A stretch of 64,000 nt of DNA, taken from NCBI RefSeq assembly GCF_029714185.1, contig NZ_CP121671.1:2108001-2172000 (forward strand), written 5' to 3'. Made by a program: the position numbers and the translations under genes. Position 1 is the first letter of the stretch. Every line of letters begins with the position of its first letter. The notes under the pieces were generated by a model. The model was not told the DNA's origin, searched no databases, and saw only the letters and a list, made by a program, of their open reading frames with translations. This DNA is from Halobacillus naozhouensis (GTDB lineage: Bacteria > Bacillota > Bacilli > Bacillales > Halobacillaceae). This document shows, one piece after another, positions 1 to 8,422 of the stretch.

Positions 1-432
1 GCTTTATTGCCCATTATTTTAATTATATTTGGAGTTGGTGAAGTTTCGAAAATTGTAACGATCGCAGGAAGTGTGTTTTTTCCAGTTGTTATTAATACAG
101 TTGCCGGAGTTGTGAACATTGACCGGATTTATTTGGATGTAGCCAAAAATTATGGAGCTAACTCTAAAGATTTCTTCTTTAAAATTGCTTTGCCGGGTTC
201 GCTTCCGGTCATGATAGAGGGTATTCAAATGGGGCAGGCTATCGCTCTTTTAACTATTGTAGCTGCTGAAATGATGGGTGCTAATTCCGGGATCGGATAT
301 TTAATTTGGACCTCCTATAATGCCTTCTTATTAAAAGAAATGTATGTAGGCCTTGTACTCATTTCATTCTTCGGGTATCTATTCTCCCTTATTTTAAGAG
401 GGTTTCAAAGAAAGTTATTACCGTGGAGGTAA
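1..432 (+). CDS. ABC transporter permease, 3' part
   Basis: Inner-membrane permease of a binding-protein-dependent importer of the SsuC/TauC/ThiX class. The frame is open from the first base, so the start lies outside the window and about 143 codons remain. Hydrophobic segments alternate with a cytoplasmic loop carrying an EAA-like motif (around GANSKDFFFKIALPGSLP) that docks on the ATPase. The stop at 430-432 precedes the ATPase start by 20 bases, and the lipoprotein follows, giving a permease-ATPase-receptor operon. The transported compound cannot be read from the permease. Confidence 0.9.
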   Translation, partial: ALLPIILIIFGVGEVSKIVTIAGSVFFPVVINTVAGVVNIDRIYLDVAKNYGANSKDFFFKIALPGSLPVMIEGIQMGQAIALLTIVAAEMMGANSGIGYLIWTSYNAFLLKEMYVGLVLISFFGYLFSLILRGFQRKLLPWR

Positions 433-452
433 CAGTGCGGAGAGGTGATGAC

Positions 453-1232
453 ATGGATCATAAACCGAAAATTTCGCTTCAGGATCTGACGAAAGTTTTT
501 TACAAAAAAGACAGTAGTGTCACAGCTTTAAAAGAGATCACGATAGATATTAAAGATGGTGAGTTTGTATGTCTAATCGGACCGAGCGGATGTGGAAAAA
601 CGACGTTGCTGCGAATTCTCGCAGGTCTGGAAAATCCAAGCACTGGTACGTTTTCCATCGCTCAAGGTAAGGAAGACCGACCACTGCAATCTATGGTTTT
701 TCAAGAACGAGGTGTGATCCCCTGGTTAACGGTTGAAGAGAATGTGGCTTTTGGCCTTAGGATGAGGCATTTGCCGAAAAGGACGGTCAAAGAACGAACC
801 GCTTATTACTTGGCCAAAGTTGGCCTTGATAAATTTGCGAAGCTGTATCCAAAAGAGTTGTCTGGCGGAATGAAGCAGCGGGTAAGTATAGCACGGGCAT
901 TTGCTAATGATCCGGAAATATTATTAATGGATGAACCTTTTGGTGCCCTGGATGAACAAAATAAATTTATTCTTCAAGAAGAATTATTAACGATATGGTC
1001 AGAAACGAAAAAAACGGTACTCTTTATTACACATAGCATCGATGAAGCGTTGTTGCTTAGTGACAGAATTCTATTAATGAGTTCTCAACCTGGTAGAATT
1101 ATCGATGAAAAGATAATCGATTTGCCCCGCCCGAGAACAATGGAACAAGTTCGAGCTAATCAGACGATGGCAGATAATTTTGTAGAAATTTGGAACCATT
1201 TGCAAGATGAGGTGCAAGGTTCGAGAGTTTAA
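453..1232 (+). CDS. ABC transporter ATP-binding protein (nitrate/sulfonate/thiamine-precursor type)
   Basis: Energises the preceding permease. With the ATG at 453 (ribosome site AGAGGTG just upstream; a GTG ten codons earlier is less likely) it has 259 residues. Visible motifs are Walker A GPSGCGKTT near residue 43, the signature LSGGMKQR near 136, and Walker B ILLMDEP near 156-162, followed by the switch histidine in FITHS. Length and sequence style match SsuB/TauB/NrtD-like ATPases. It lies between the permease and the lipoprotein with short gaps, so it is clearly one operon. Confidence 0.92.
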   Translation: MDHKPKISLQDLTKVFYKKDSSVTALKEITIDIKDGEFVCLIGPSGCGKTTLLRILAGLENPSTGTFSIAQGKEDRPLQSMVFQERGVIPWLTVEENVAFGLRMRHLPKRTVKERTAYYLAKVGLDKFAKLYPKELSGGMKQRVSIARAFANDPEILLMDEPFGALDEQNKFILQEELLTIWSETKKTVLFITHSIDEALLLSDRILLMSSQPGRIIDEKIIDLPRPRTMEQVRANQTMADNFVEIWNHLQDEVQGSRV

Positions 1233-1252
1233 GATAAGAGGAGAGATCGAAC

Positions 1253-2368
1253 ATGAAAAAATTTACGATCCTGTATGTCCTGCCGTTGCTTTTGTTTGTT
1301 CTAATCTTAAGTGGATGTTCCTCAGGGCAGTCAGATCAAGCAGGGGACGAAGATCAATCGAACGATAAGGTTACGAATGAAGTGAATGAAAACAATCCAT
1401 CGGGAGATCTGGCACCACTTGAAGAGAAAGTAACAGTTGTCATCGCAGAAGATGGTTCGGCTTCAGGAGCGGGATTTTATATCGCCAATGAAAAAGGATA
1501 TTTTGAAGACTATAATATTGAAGTGGAATTCGCTCAATTCGCAAATAGTGATGATATGCTTCCGGCCCTGGCGGCAGGAGAAGTTGATATCGCCGGGGGT
1601 GTGTCTACGGCATCATTTTTTAATGCTATCGCTCAGGGAATCAATGTAAAGATTATTGCTGATAAAGGGCACAACATTAAAGGAGATTCTTATTTTTCCT
1701 TTGTCATTCGCAACGACTTAAAGGGTGAAATAGAGGAATATTCAGATTTTAAGGGGAAACGTATTGCTGTTTCATCTCAAAACGCGGTAGATGATTACAT
1801 TTTTCATAGAATGTTAGAATATGCTGGTTTAACAGAAGAAGATGTCGAGTTTGTACTGATGTCAGACTTTGGTAATATGCTCGCCTCAATCGGCAGCGGC
1901 TCCGTTGATGCTGCTCTTCAAATTGAGCCCCTTATTACTCAAGGGATTCAACAAGGGATACACAGCCGATTTGGAGACGCGACTGACTATGCGCCAGAAG
2001 CTCAAATCGCTATGGTATTAGGGGCGCCTGACTTCATTAAAAAAGAAACGGATGTTTCGCTGCGGTTTATGGCAGCCTATTTAAAAGGAGTACGTGATTA
2101 CAATGATGCCTTTATTAAAGGGGAAGGAACCGATGAAATCATTGATATTATGACAGAATACACAGCGCTAAAAGACCCTAAGATATGGAAAGAAGTTGCA
2201 GTCACGGGGTTAAACCCAAATGGTGAAATGTTTATTGAAGATATAAAGAAACAATATAAGATGTATAAAAAGAATGGAGCGATACGTGGAGAGATAGATT
2301 TCGATAAAGCTATCGATACTTCTATTACTGAAAAAGCAGCTGAAATAATCGGGGAATATGAAAAATAA
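1253..2368 (+). CDS. NMT1/SsuA-like substrate-binding lipoprotein
   Basis: Extracellular receptor of the ABC importer. The N-terminus has a lipoprotein signal: MKK, a hydrophobic stretch, and lipobox LSGC with the acylated Cys near residue 22. A strongly acidic, Asn/Asp-rich linker follows, as in secreted proteins of halophiles. The mature domain begins around residue 60 and has the NMT1/THI5-like pattern: an early 'GFYIANEKGYFED' block, then an 'ALAAGEVDIAGG' block. Such receptors bind sulfonates, nitrate, taurine or hydroxymethylpyrimidine; the ligand cannot be decided here. The ribosome site AGAGGAGAG precedes ATG 1253. A hairpin follows the gene. Confidence 0.9.
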   Translation: MKKFTILYVLPLLLFVLILSGCSSGQSDQAGDEDQSNDKVTNEVNENNPSGDLAPLEEKVTVVIAEDGSASGAGFYIANEKGYFEDYNIEVEFAQFANSDDMLPALAAGEVDIAGGVSTASFFNAIAQGINVKIIADKGHNIKGDSYFSFVIRNDLKGEIEEYSDFKGKRIAVSSQNAVDDYIFHRMLEYAGLTEEDVEFVLMSDFGNMLASIGSGSVDAALQIEPLITQGIQQGIHSRFGDATDYAPEAQIAMVLGAPDFIKKETDVSLRFMAAYLKGVRDYNDAFIKGEGTDEIIDIMTEYTALKDPKIWKEVAVTGLNPNGEMFIEDIKKQYKMYKKNGAIRGEIDFDKAIDTSITEKAAEIIGEYEK

Positions 2369-2383
2369 ATAACGAATGTAAGA

Positions 2384-2422
2384 AAGAGCAGCTGGAATAG
2401 GTAATAAATTTCAGCTGCTCTT
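2384..2422. terminator. hairpin between convergent genes
   Basis: An 11-bp perfect inverted repeat (AAGAGCAGCTG / CAGCTGCTCTT, 17-base loop) lies between the lipoprotein gene and the convergent XRE gene. T-tracts are poor on both sides, so termination strength is uncertain. Confidence 0.6.
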
Positions 2423-2455
2423 ACCTATATATTTACATAATGCTTTTCACGGAAA

Positions 2456-2815
2456 CTAAGACGGGTGTTTCTGTTGCAGCAAGAATCGGAAGTAATTTTC
2501 AATTTGATTGATTTCTTCAGGCTGAACATTAAGCCATGCTTCTTTATCGAAAATGACAGGTTTATCATAGCCTTTGTCTTTTAAGAAGAGTTTGATCTCT
2601 CTCATTTCATCCTCTTTTTCATCGCTTAATCCCAGAAGGTAGTCGGCGGTCGTCCTGAGGGCGTGGGCAATTTTAGAGAGATCCTCAAGATCTGGTGAAG
2701 TATATTGACGCTCCCAGTTCGATACTACTTGTGCGGAAACGCCTACTTTTTCAGCAAGCATCGTTTGAGTTAGATATCTCTCTTTTCTTAATGACCGAAT
2801 GCGTTGATAAATCAC
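2456..2815 (-). CDS. XRE-family HTH transcriptional repressor
   Basis: Predicted DNA-binding regulator of 119 residues. Residues about 5-60 form a Cro/CI-type helix-turn-helix (TQTMLAEKVGVSAQVVSNWE) that ends in the DYLLGLSDE linker typical of small XRE repressors. The C-terminal half has no recognised domain. It starts at GTG 2815, with AGGAGG eight bases upstream. Repeated CTAACG elements cover its -10 region (TATAAT on the minus strand near 2840) and continue upstream, which suggests autorepression. It could be a phage-derived or a chromosomal stress regulator; its targets are not evident. Confidence 0.85.
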   Translation of the reverse strand: MIYQRIRSLRKERYLTQTMLAEKVGVSAQVVSNWERQYTSPDLEDLSKIAHALRTTADYLLGLSDEKEDEMREIKLFLKDKGYDKPVIFDKEAWLNVQPEEINQIENYFRFLLQQKHPS

Positions 2816-2817
2816 GT

Positions 2818-2932
2818 CTAACGCCTCCTTTCTGCTATTATAGCATAAACTAACGAAAGTCGATACCTAAACTAACGAGAATGTTTATTAAATATAACGG
2901 ATACCGTTAGTATAGATAACTAAATCCGTTAG
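2818..2932. promoter_or_regulatory. CTAACG operator array upstream of XRE gene
   Basis: CTAACG occurs at 2818, 2850 and 2872, its complement CGTTAG at 2905 and 2927, and TAACGG at 2895 forms a dyad with CCGTTA at 2904. An 11-bp direct repeat TAAACTAACGA starts at 2846 and 2868, exactly 22 bases apart; the two CGTTAG copies are also 22 apart. The array spans the XRE promoter and reaches towards miaA. Confidence 0.6.
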
Positions 2933-3000
2933 TTGTCGAGTTTGCAGACTCGTATAGAGTGATTGGTGTATAATGGGTGTAGCGGAAGGTGTGTGTTTAT

Positions 3001-3936
3001 TTGAAACAGAAGGTAGTGAGTATCGTCGGCCCTACTGCGGTTGGGAAATCAAGATTAGGCATTGAAGTGGCTAAACATTTTAACGGTGAAGTTATTAGTG
3101 GAGATTCAATGCAAATATACCGTGGTATGGACATTGGGACAGCGAAGGTAACAGAGGAGGAAATGAATGGTGTTGTTCATCATATGATTGATATAAAGAA
3201 CCCAAATCAATCGTTTTCTGTTGCGGAGTTTCAAAAGCGAGTTCAATCACTTATTGAAGAAATTGCTTCGCGTGGTAAATGCCCGGTGTTAGTGGGTGGG
3301 ACAGGGTTATACATAGAAGCAACGTTATATAATTTTAACTTTTCTAATCAGGAGAAAGACGAGCGTGTTCTTGATCGTCTTGAAAAACAACTCCAAGAAT
3401 GTGGGAACGAACAGATGTACGAGCGTCTAGCAAGCGTCGATCCTGTCCAAGCTGAGAAAATTCACCCCAATAATAAGCGGCGTGTTTTGAGGGCGCTTGA
3501 GGTTTATGAAACGACAGGCAAAACGATGAGTGAATATCAAGAGCAGCAAAAATCAGAATCACCATTTCACCCCATCCTTATCGGGCTTGAAATGGAGCGG
3601 GAGTTGCTATACGAACGAATTAACGGCCGTGTTGATCAAATGATGGAAGAAGGTTTGCTTGACGAGGTTCAGATGCTGTTTGGTCGTGGATTGGAAGGAA
3701 GTCAATCGATGAGCGCGATTGGTTATAAAGAATTTATCCCATATTTTAAGGGCGAATATACGCTGTCTCAGGCGGTGGAATTATTGAAACGAAATTCCAG
3801 ACGATATGCCAAACGGCAGTACACTTATTTCAAAAATAAATTAAATGTTAACTGGTATGAGATTCACCCGAATTATTATAAGGCAAAATTCGAAAAAATT
3901 TTAAATGATTTAGCAGGAATGCTGGAAGAAAGCTAG
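3001..3936 (+). CDS. miaA: tRNA dimethylallyltransferase
   Basis: Transfers a dimethylallyl group from DMAPP to N6 of A37 in tRNAs reading UNN codons. P-loop GPTAVGKS lies at residues 10-17 and the substrate-binding GDSMQIYRGMDIGT begins at 34, both hallmarks of MiaA. The length of 311 residues fits the family. I chose TTG 3001 because GGAAGGTG lies about ten bases upstream; an in-frame GTG at 2989 is the alternative (315 residues). The next gene is hfq, the usual Bacillus order. Confidence 0.95.
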   Translation: MKQKVVSIVGPTAVGKSRLGIEVAKHFNGEVISGDSMQIYRGMDIGTAKVTEEEMNGVVHHMIDIKNPNQSFSVAEFQKRVQSLIEEIASRGKCPVLVGGTGLYIEATLYNFNFSNQEKDERVLDRLEKQLQECGNEQMYERLASVDPVQAEKIHPNNKRRVLRALEVYETTGKTMSEYQEQQKSESPFHPILIGLEMERELLYERINGRVDQMMEEGLLDEVQMLFGRGLEGSQSMSAIGYKEFIPYFKGEYTLSQAVELLKRNSRRYAKRQYTYFKNKLNVNWYEIHPNYYKAKFEKILNDLAGMLEES

Positions 3937-3974
3937 AATGTAATTAATATAGATAGAAAAGAGGAGGAAGATTC

Positions 3975-4199
3975 ATGGCTCAGTCCGTAAACATTCAGGA
4001 TAATTATTTAAATCAATTAAGGAAAGAACGTATGCAAGTGACGGTTTTCTTACTTAACGGCTTTCAATTGCGAGGAGTAGTGAAAGCCTTCGATAACTTT
4101 ACGGTATTACTTGAAACGGATGGTAAACAACAACTTATTTTCAAGCATGCCATTTCCACTTTCGCGCCAGTGAAAAATGTCGCGCTTGATAAGGAATAA
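3975..4199 (+). CDS. hfq: RNA chaperone Hfq
   Basis: Sm-like hexameric RNA chaperone, 74 residues. The Sm2 signature appears as FKHAIST at residues 56-62 (YKHAIST in many Gram-positive Hfq proteins), and the Sm1 part includes VFLLNGFQLRGVV. A strong ribosome site GAGGAGG precedes ATG 3975. The gene follows miaA by 38 bases and is closed by a terminator, so miaA-hfq probably form one transcript. Confidence 0.97.
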   Translation: MAQSVNIQDNYLNQLRKERMQVTVFLLNGFQLRGVVKAFDNFTVLLETDGKQQLIFKHAISTFAPVKNVALDKE

Positions 4200-4208
4200 A
4201 GATTTATA

Positions 4209-4236
4209 ACGAGCACAATGATGTGCTCGTTTTTTC
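4209..4236 (+). terminator. terminator after hfq
   Basis: Stem ACGAGCACA / TGTGCTCGT with a four-base loop and six T residues. Confidence 0.92.
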
Positions 4237-4349
4237 TGTGCAAAAAGCTTCATGATTACTTTGTTAACAGGATCACTATATTTCTTACTGGGCAGATGCA
4301 CAGATTCTTCCCGCCTAGCGTATGATACAGGGAATGAGGAGGGATCGAT

Positions 4350-5291
4350 GTGTATCCACAAGCTAAAGCGGCACGCCCGGGCACGATTAACATCGTACTG
4401 AATGAAGCGAAAGGGAAGGCGGATGCCGTACAATCTCCTTCTGTAAAGGGAAAGCATATGGCTCCTTTTCGAAAAATTGATCATTACTTTAAGCCTATTA
4501 TCGGCTTGCAGGAATTGAAGCATCGTGTAAAAGAAATTTACGCTCAAGTGCTTATCGCCCAAAAAAGAAAAGATATGGGTCTGAAGTCAAATGGCCAGGT
4601 GTTGCACATGGTTTTTAAGGGCAATCCAGGAACAGGTAAAACTACGATTGCACGAATGGTTGCAGCGCTGTTTCAGGAGATGGAGGTTTTAGAGAAGGGG
4701 CATTTTATAGAAGCTGACCGCAGTGATCTTGTCGGGGAGTATATTGGTCACACCGCACAGAAAACCAAGGATTTAATTAAGAAGTCTCTCGGAGGAGTGC
4801 TTTTTATCGATGAAGCTTACTCGCTCGCCCGCGGGGGAGATAAAGATTTTGGTAAAGAAGCGATTGATACGATTGTGAAGTGCATGGAAGATCACCATGA
4901 CGAATTGGTGATTATCCTTGCGGGTTATCCGTATGAAATGGACAATTTCATGAGAATGAATCCGGGTCTTGCTTCGCGTTTTCCTATTCAACTTGACTTT
5001 GATGACTATTCAGCAATGGAGCTATCGGCCATTGCAGATCACATGGTTCAGGATAGGGATTATGTTCTTTCCCATCAAGCCAGCAAGAAACTGTACGAAC
5101 ATTTAGTATCAGTTTGTTATCACTCCCAGCATAATTTTTCAAATGCGAGATATGTTAGAAATATCATTGAAGAGGCTATCCGCAAACATGCTTTCAGGGT
5201 AGCAAGCTATCCCAATCACGAAAAAGCAACCTTAACTACTCTAGAAGCAGAAGATTTTCAACTACTATTTGAGAAGTCACGCTATCACTAA
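4350..5291 (+). CDS. spoVK: stage V sporulation protein K, AAA+ ATPase
   Basis: Sporulation protein of the CbbX/SpoVK AAA+ family, 313 residues. Walker A GNPGTGKTT begins at residue 91, Walker B GGVLFIDEAY at 148-157, and the sensor region has GLASRFP. It starts at GTG 4350; an overlapping ATG at 4348 is out of frame. The ribosome site GAGGAGGG is close. In B. subtilis spoVK also lies between the hfq region and the ynbA (hflX) gene; here the intervening nrd genes are absent. A convincing mother-cell promoter was not located. A tandem-domain relative lies at 21767-24031. Confidence 0.92.
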   Translation: MYPQAKAARPGTINIVLNEAKGKADAVQSPSVKGKHMAPFRKIDHYFKPIIGLQELKHRVKEIYAQVLIAQKRKDMGLKSNGQVLHMVFKGNPGTGKTTIARMVAALFQEMEVLEKGHFIEADRSDLVGEYIGHTAQKTKDLIKKSLGGVLFIDEAYSLARGGDKDFGKEAIDTIVKCMEDHHDELVIILAGYPYEMDNFMRMNPGLASRFPIQLDFDDYSAMELSAIADHMVQDRDYVLSHQASKKLYEHLVSVCYHSQHNFSNARYVRNIIEEAIRKHAFRVASYPNHEKATLTTLEAEDFQLLFEKSRYH

Positions 5292-5371
5292 GAGAATTTG
5301 TGTGTTCATCAACCTTCTCTGATATGATAGAACAAACGTGTTTCATAAGGAAAAGGGTGAATCCAATAGGA

Positions 5372-6610
5372 ATGAAAGAACAAGTTATACTCGTGGCAAG
5401 AAAAGACCCTGCCCAACAAGAAGAACGATTTGCTTCTTCCCTGGAGGAATTGCAATCGCTAACGGAAACCGCCGGGGGAGAAGTGAAAAAAATAATGATT
5501 CAAAAACGCGAACGAATCCACCCGGCTACTTATATTGGCGAAGGAAAGTTAGCTGAAATAAAAGAAGAAATTGACCAGAGTGAGGCAGAAATAGATATCG
5601 TTGTCTTTAATGACGAGTTATCACCTGGCCAACTGCGAAATATTTCTGACCGTTTGGAAAGAAGAGTTATTGACCGCAGCCAGCTTATACTAGACATATT
5701 TGCAAGCCGTGCAAGAACGAAAGAAGGGAAGCTTCAAGTTGAGCTCGCCCAGCTGCAATATTTATTGCCGAGGCTTGCCGGGCAAGGCACGGAGCTATCC
5801 AGACTTGGCGGCGGAATCGGGACGAGAGGACCAGGTGAAACGAAGCTGGAGACAGATCGGCGTCATATTCAACGGCGTATTGATGATATCAAGCGCCGTC
5901 TTCAAACCGTTGTAAAACAACGGAATCAATATCGAAAAAGGCGCGAAGTTAACTATGCTTTTCAAATAGCGATCGTTGGGTATACGAACGCTGGTAAATC
6001 TACATTTTTTAATAAAGTGACAGATAGTGACTCGTTTGAAGAGGACTTGCTGTTTGCTACTCTCGATCCATTAACGCGGCAAGTCAGCCTCCCTTCGGGG
6101 TTTAAGGCGCTTATTTCTGATACGGTTGGTTTCATTCAAGACTTGCCGACAACGTTGATTGCAGCTTTCCGTTCAACCCTGGAAGAAGTGACTGAAGCTG
6201 ATTTTATTATTCATATGGTGGATGCCTCCCATCCAGACCATTCAGAACAGGAAAAGACTGTCCATAAATTATTAAAAGATTTACAAGCGGATCACTTACC
6301 TGTTCTTACTGTTTATAATAAACGGGATCTTCTGCAAGATGACTTTATCCCAAGTGTCTTCCCATCATTGACAGTGAGTGTACATGACCCCATTGATATC
6401 AAGCGAATCCTGGATAAAGTAGAAAACACCCTGAAGGAAGAATGGTATGAATATAACGTCTTTATCCGTGCTTCAGAAGGGAAGCAGCTTCAGCAATTTA
6501 AACAGGACAGTATTGTTGTTTCAGTTAAGTTTCATGAAGATCGAGAGGGGTATGCCTTACATGGGTTTATCCACCCGGATCATCCGCTGAAAAATAAGAT
6601 TTTACAATAG
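5372..6610 (+). CDS. hflX: ribosome-associated GTPase HflX
   Basis: Ribosome-splitting/rescue GTPase. The N-terminal HflX domain occupies roughly residues 1-165 and includes the glycine-rich segment GGGIGTRGPGE; the G domain follows with G1 GYTNAGKST at 203, G3 DTVGF at 250 and G4 NKRD at 316. With ATG 5372 it has 412 residues, close to B. subtilis YnbA. The upstream AAAGGGTGA is an acceptable ribosome site; GTG 5357 is the alternative start. It is followed after 14 bases by the ynbB-like gene. Confidence 0.94.
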   Translation: MKEQVILVARKDPAQQEERFASSLEELQSLTETAGGEVKKIMIQKRERIHPATYIGEGKLAEIKEEIDQSEAEIDIVVFNDELSPGQLRNISDRLERRVIDRSQLILDIFASRARTKEGKLQVELAQLQYLLPRLAGQGTELSRLGGGIGTRGPGETKLETDRRHIQRRIDDIKRRLQTVVKQRNQYRKRREVNYAFQIAIVGYTNAGKSTFFNKVTDSDSFEEDLLFATLDPLTRQVSLPSGFKALISDTVGFIQDLPTTLIAAFRSTLEEVTEADFIIHMVDASHPDHSEQEKTVHKLLKDLQADHLPVLTVYNKRDLLQDDFIPSVFPSLTVSVHDPIDIKRILDKVENTLKEEWYEYNVFIRASEGKQLQQFKQDSIVVSVKFHEDREGYALHGFIHPDHPLKNKILQ

Positions 6611-6624
6611 TTAGGAAGAGAAAG

Positions 6625-7884
6625 ATGAATGAACGTATAGAATCAGCAGAGCACCAAATTCGCTCGCAGCACGAGTATGTACAAGCGGTAGTAGAAAAAA
6701 ATCAACGAAAAGTACTGGATGCTTTTCAAAAGCTGAAAGTGTCTGATTCGCATTTCAATCCCACAACAGGCTATGGGTATGATGATTTTGGACGAGATAC
6801 TTTAGAAGAACTTTATGCTGAGATTTTTTCAGCGGAAGATGCCCTAGTCAGACCGCAAATTATTTCAGGTACACATGCGATTACCACAGCTCTTTTTGGT
6901 GTTTTAAGACCAGGGGATGAGCTCCTTTATATGACCGGAGATCCATATGACACGTTAGAAGAAGTTATTGGTGATAAAGCTGGTCAGGATAAAGGATCCC
7001 TGGCTGACTTTGGGATCACTTACAAGGCTGTTCCTTTAAAGAATAACCGGGAAGTGGATCGGGAATTAGTTAAGAGAACGGTATCTGAACGTACAAAGGT
7101 TATCGCCATTCAGCGCTCTAAAGGTTATGCTGATCGTCCCTCATTCACCATAAGTGAGATAAAAGAGATGATCCGTTATGTACGATCCTTAAAAGAAGAT
7201 GCCATTGTGTTTGTGGATAATTGCTACGGTGAATTTGTCGAAGACCAGGAGCCTGTAGAAGTGGGAGCGGACCTTATAGCAGGATCACTCATTAAAAACC
7301 CGGGTGGTGGCCTGGCGCGGATTGGTGGTTATATTGCTGGGAGAAAGCACTTAATTGAATTGTGCAGTTATCGTCTGACAGCCCCGGGTTTAGGTAAAGA
7401 AACGGGAGCTAGTTTAAATACATTACAAGAGATGTATCAGGGGATATTTTTGGCTCCCCATGTAGTCGGAGAGGCGTTAAAAGGTGCTATATTTACTGCG
7501 AAGTTTCTTGATTCACTAGGGTTTTCCACTTCGCCAAGCTTTGATGAGCCGCGGACAGATTTGATCCAATCAGTTAATTTTGATAATGCCGAACAGATGG
7601 TGCGATTCTGTCAGGCCATTCAAGCAGCATCTCCGATTAATTCCCATGTGACGCCACACCCAAGTCCGATGCCTGGATATGATAGTGACGTCATTATGGC
7701 AGCGGGGACCTTTATACAAGGTGCCAGTTTAGAACTGACTGCTGACGGGCCGCTTAGAAGACCTTATACAGCTTTTGTGCAGGGTGGATTGACTTATGCT
7801 CATGTGAAAATTGCGGTAAGCCGGGCTGCAGAGGAATTAATTCAATCAGGCTTTTTACAATCAAACACAATTCAGAAAAACTGA
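6625..7884 (+). CDS. ynbB: PLP-dependent lyase of the YnbB/methionine gamma-lyase family
   Basis: Cytoplasmic fold-type I PLP enzyme annotated in relatives as methionine gamma-lyase family or aluminium resistance protein; the true substrate is poorly defined. The Schiff-base lysine is probably K224 in SLIKNPGGG. FVDNCYGEF upstream supplies the cofactor-binding aspartate, and ISGTHAITTALFG forms the phosphate-binding region. The length of 419 residues is normal. It shares the hflX transcript (14-base gap) and ends at a clear terminator, as in B. subtilis ynbAB. Confidence 0.88.
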   Translation: MNERIESAEHQIRSQHEYVQAVVEKNQRKVLDAFQKLKVSDSHFNPTTGYGYDDFGRDTLEELYAEIFSAEDALVRPQIISGTHAITTALFGVLRPGDELLYMTGDPYDTLEEVIGDKAGQDKGSLADFGITYKAVPLKNNREVDRELVKRTVSERTKVIAIQRSKGYADRPSFTISEIKEMIRYVRSLKEDAIVFVDNCYGEFVEDQEPVEVGADLIAGSLIKNPGGGLARIGGYIAGRKHLIELCSYRLTAPGLGKETGASLNTLQEMYQGIFLAPHVVGEALKGAIFTAKFLDSLGFSTSPSFDEPRTDLIQSVNFDNAEQMVRFCQAIQAASPINSHVTPHPSPMPGYDSDVIMAAGTFIQGASLELTADGPLRRPYTAFVQGGLTYAHVKIAVSRAAEELIQSGFLQSNTIQKN

Positions 7885-7906
7885 AGTTCAAACCTTCAGT
7901 TTTTTT
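7876..7906 (+). terminator. terminator after ynbB
   Basis: Stem AAAAACTGAAG / CTTCAGTTTTT followed by T residues. It begins in the last codons of ynbB. Confidence 0.9.
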
Positions 7907-7918
7907 GATACAATTTCA

Positions 7919-7935
7919 TGTTAGCTTACCTAACA
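7919..7935 (+). promoter_or_regulatory. GlnR/TnrA box
   Basis: TGTTA-N7-TAACA fits the consensus TGTNAN7TNACA exactly. It lies just upstream of the glnRA -35 element. A second, looser copy (TGACATATTAATTACA, one base shorter) overlaps the -35, similar to the paired sites of B. subtilis glnRA. Confidence 0.88.
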
Positions 7936-7939
7936 TAGC

Positions 7940-7969
7940 TTGACATATTAATTACATCCGTTATATGAT
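7940..7969 (+). promoter_or_regulatory. glnRA promoter
   Basis: -35 TTGACA (7940-7945), 18-base spacer, -10 TATGAT (7964-7969), a sigma-A pattern about 35 bases before the glnR start and adjacent to the GlnR box. Confidence 0.7.
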
Positions 7970-8002
7970 AAGTGTAGAATTTCTTTTGGGGGTGGCAAAT
8001 CG

Positions 8003-8404
8003 ATGAGTGATCAAATTCGTCGTTCCATGCCGTTGTTCCCGATGGGGATTGTACAATCCTTAACTGATCTTTCTGCCCGGCAAATCAGGTATTATGAACA
8101 GCATCAGTTAGTAAATCCAGTACGATCAAACGGCAACCAGCGGCTCTTTTCATTTAATGATGTCGATCGTTTGCTTGAGATTAAAGACCTTATTGAAAAA
8201 GGTGTGAATATGGCTGGAATTAAGCAGGTGCTTACACTTACTCATCAACCGGAGAAGGAAACATACAGCGGAGAAGAAGTGGAAGTCCGTCATGAACTCA
8301 CTGACAAAGAACTTCGCCGAATGTTACAACAAGAATTATTCACCGCGGGAAGGCAGGGAAAGGCTAGTATAAGGCAGGGAGAATTATCACGATTCTTCCA
8401 CTAA
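8003..8404 (+). CDS. glnR: nitrogen regulator GlnR (MerR family)
   Basis: Repressor of glnRA and other nitrogen genes, activated through feedback-inhibited glutamine synthetase. The N-terminal MerR helix-turn-helix is seen at residues about 15-45 (ARQIRYYEQHQLV), with a short C-terminal tail that in B. subtilis contacts glutamine synthetase. The length of 133 residues is typical. It starts at ATG 8003 after GGGGGTGG. The gap to glnA is only 18 bases, so it is cotranscribed, and the GlnR box upstream indicates autoregulation. Confidence 0.95.
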   Translation: MSDQIRRSMPLFPMGIVQSLTDLSARQIRYYEQHQLVNPVRSNGNQRLFSFNDVDRLLEIKDLIEKGVNMAGIKQVLTLTHQPEKETYSGEEVEVRHELTDKELRRMLQQELFTAGRQGKASIRQGELSRFFH

Positions 8405-8422
8405 AGACATAGGAGGAGACAC

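Noticed and set aside
4107..4562. 151-codon minus-strand frame across hfq end and spoVK start
   Set aside because: Runs through the hfq terminator and two real genes; no start signals.
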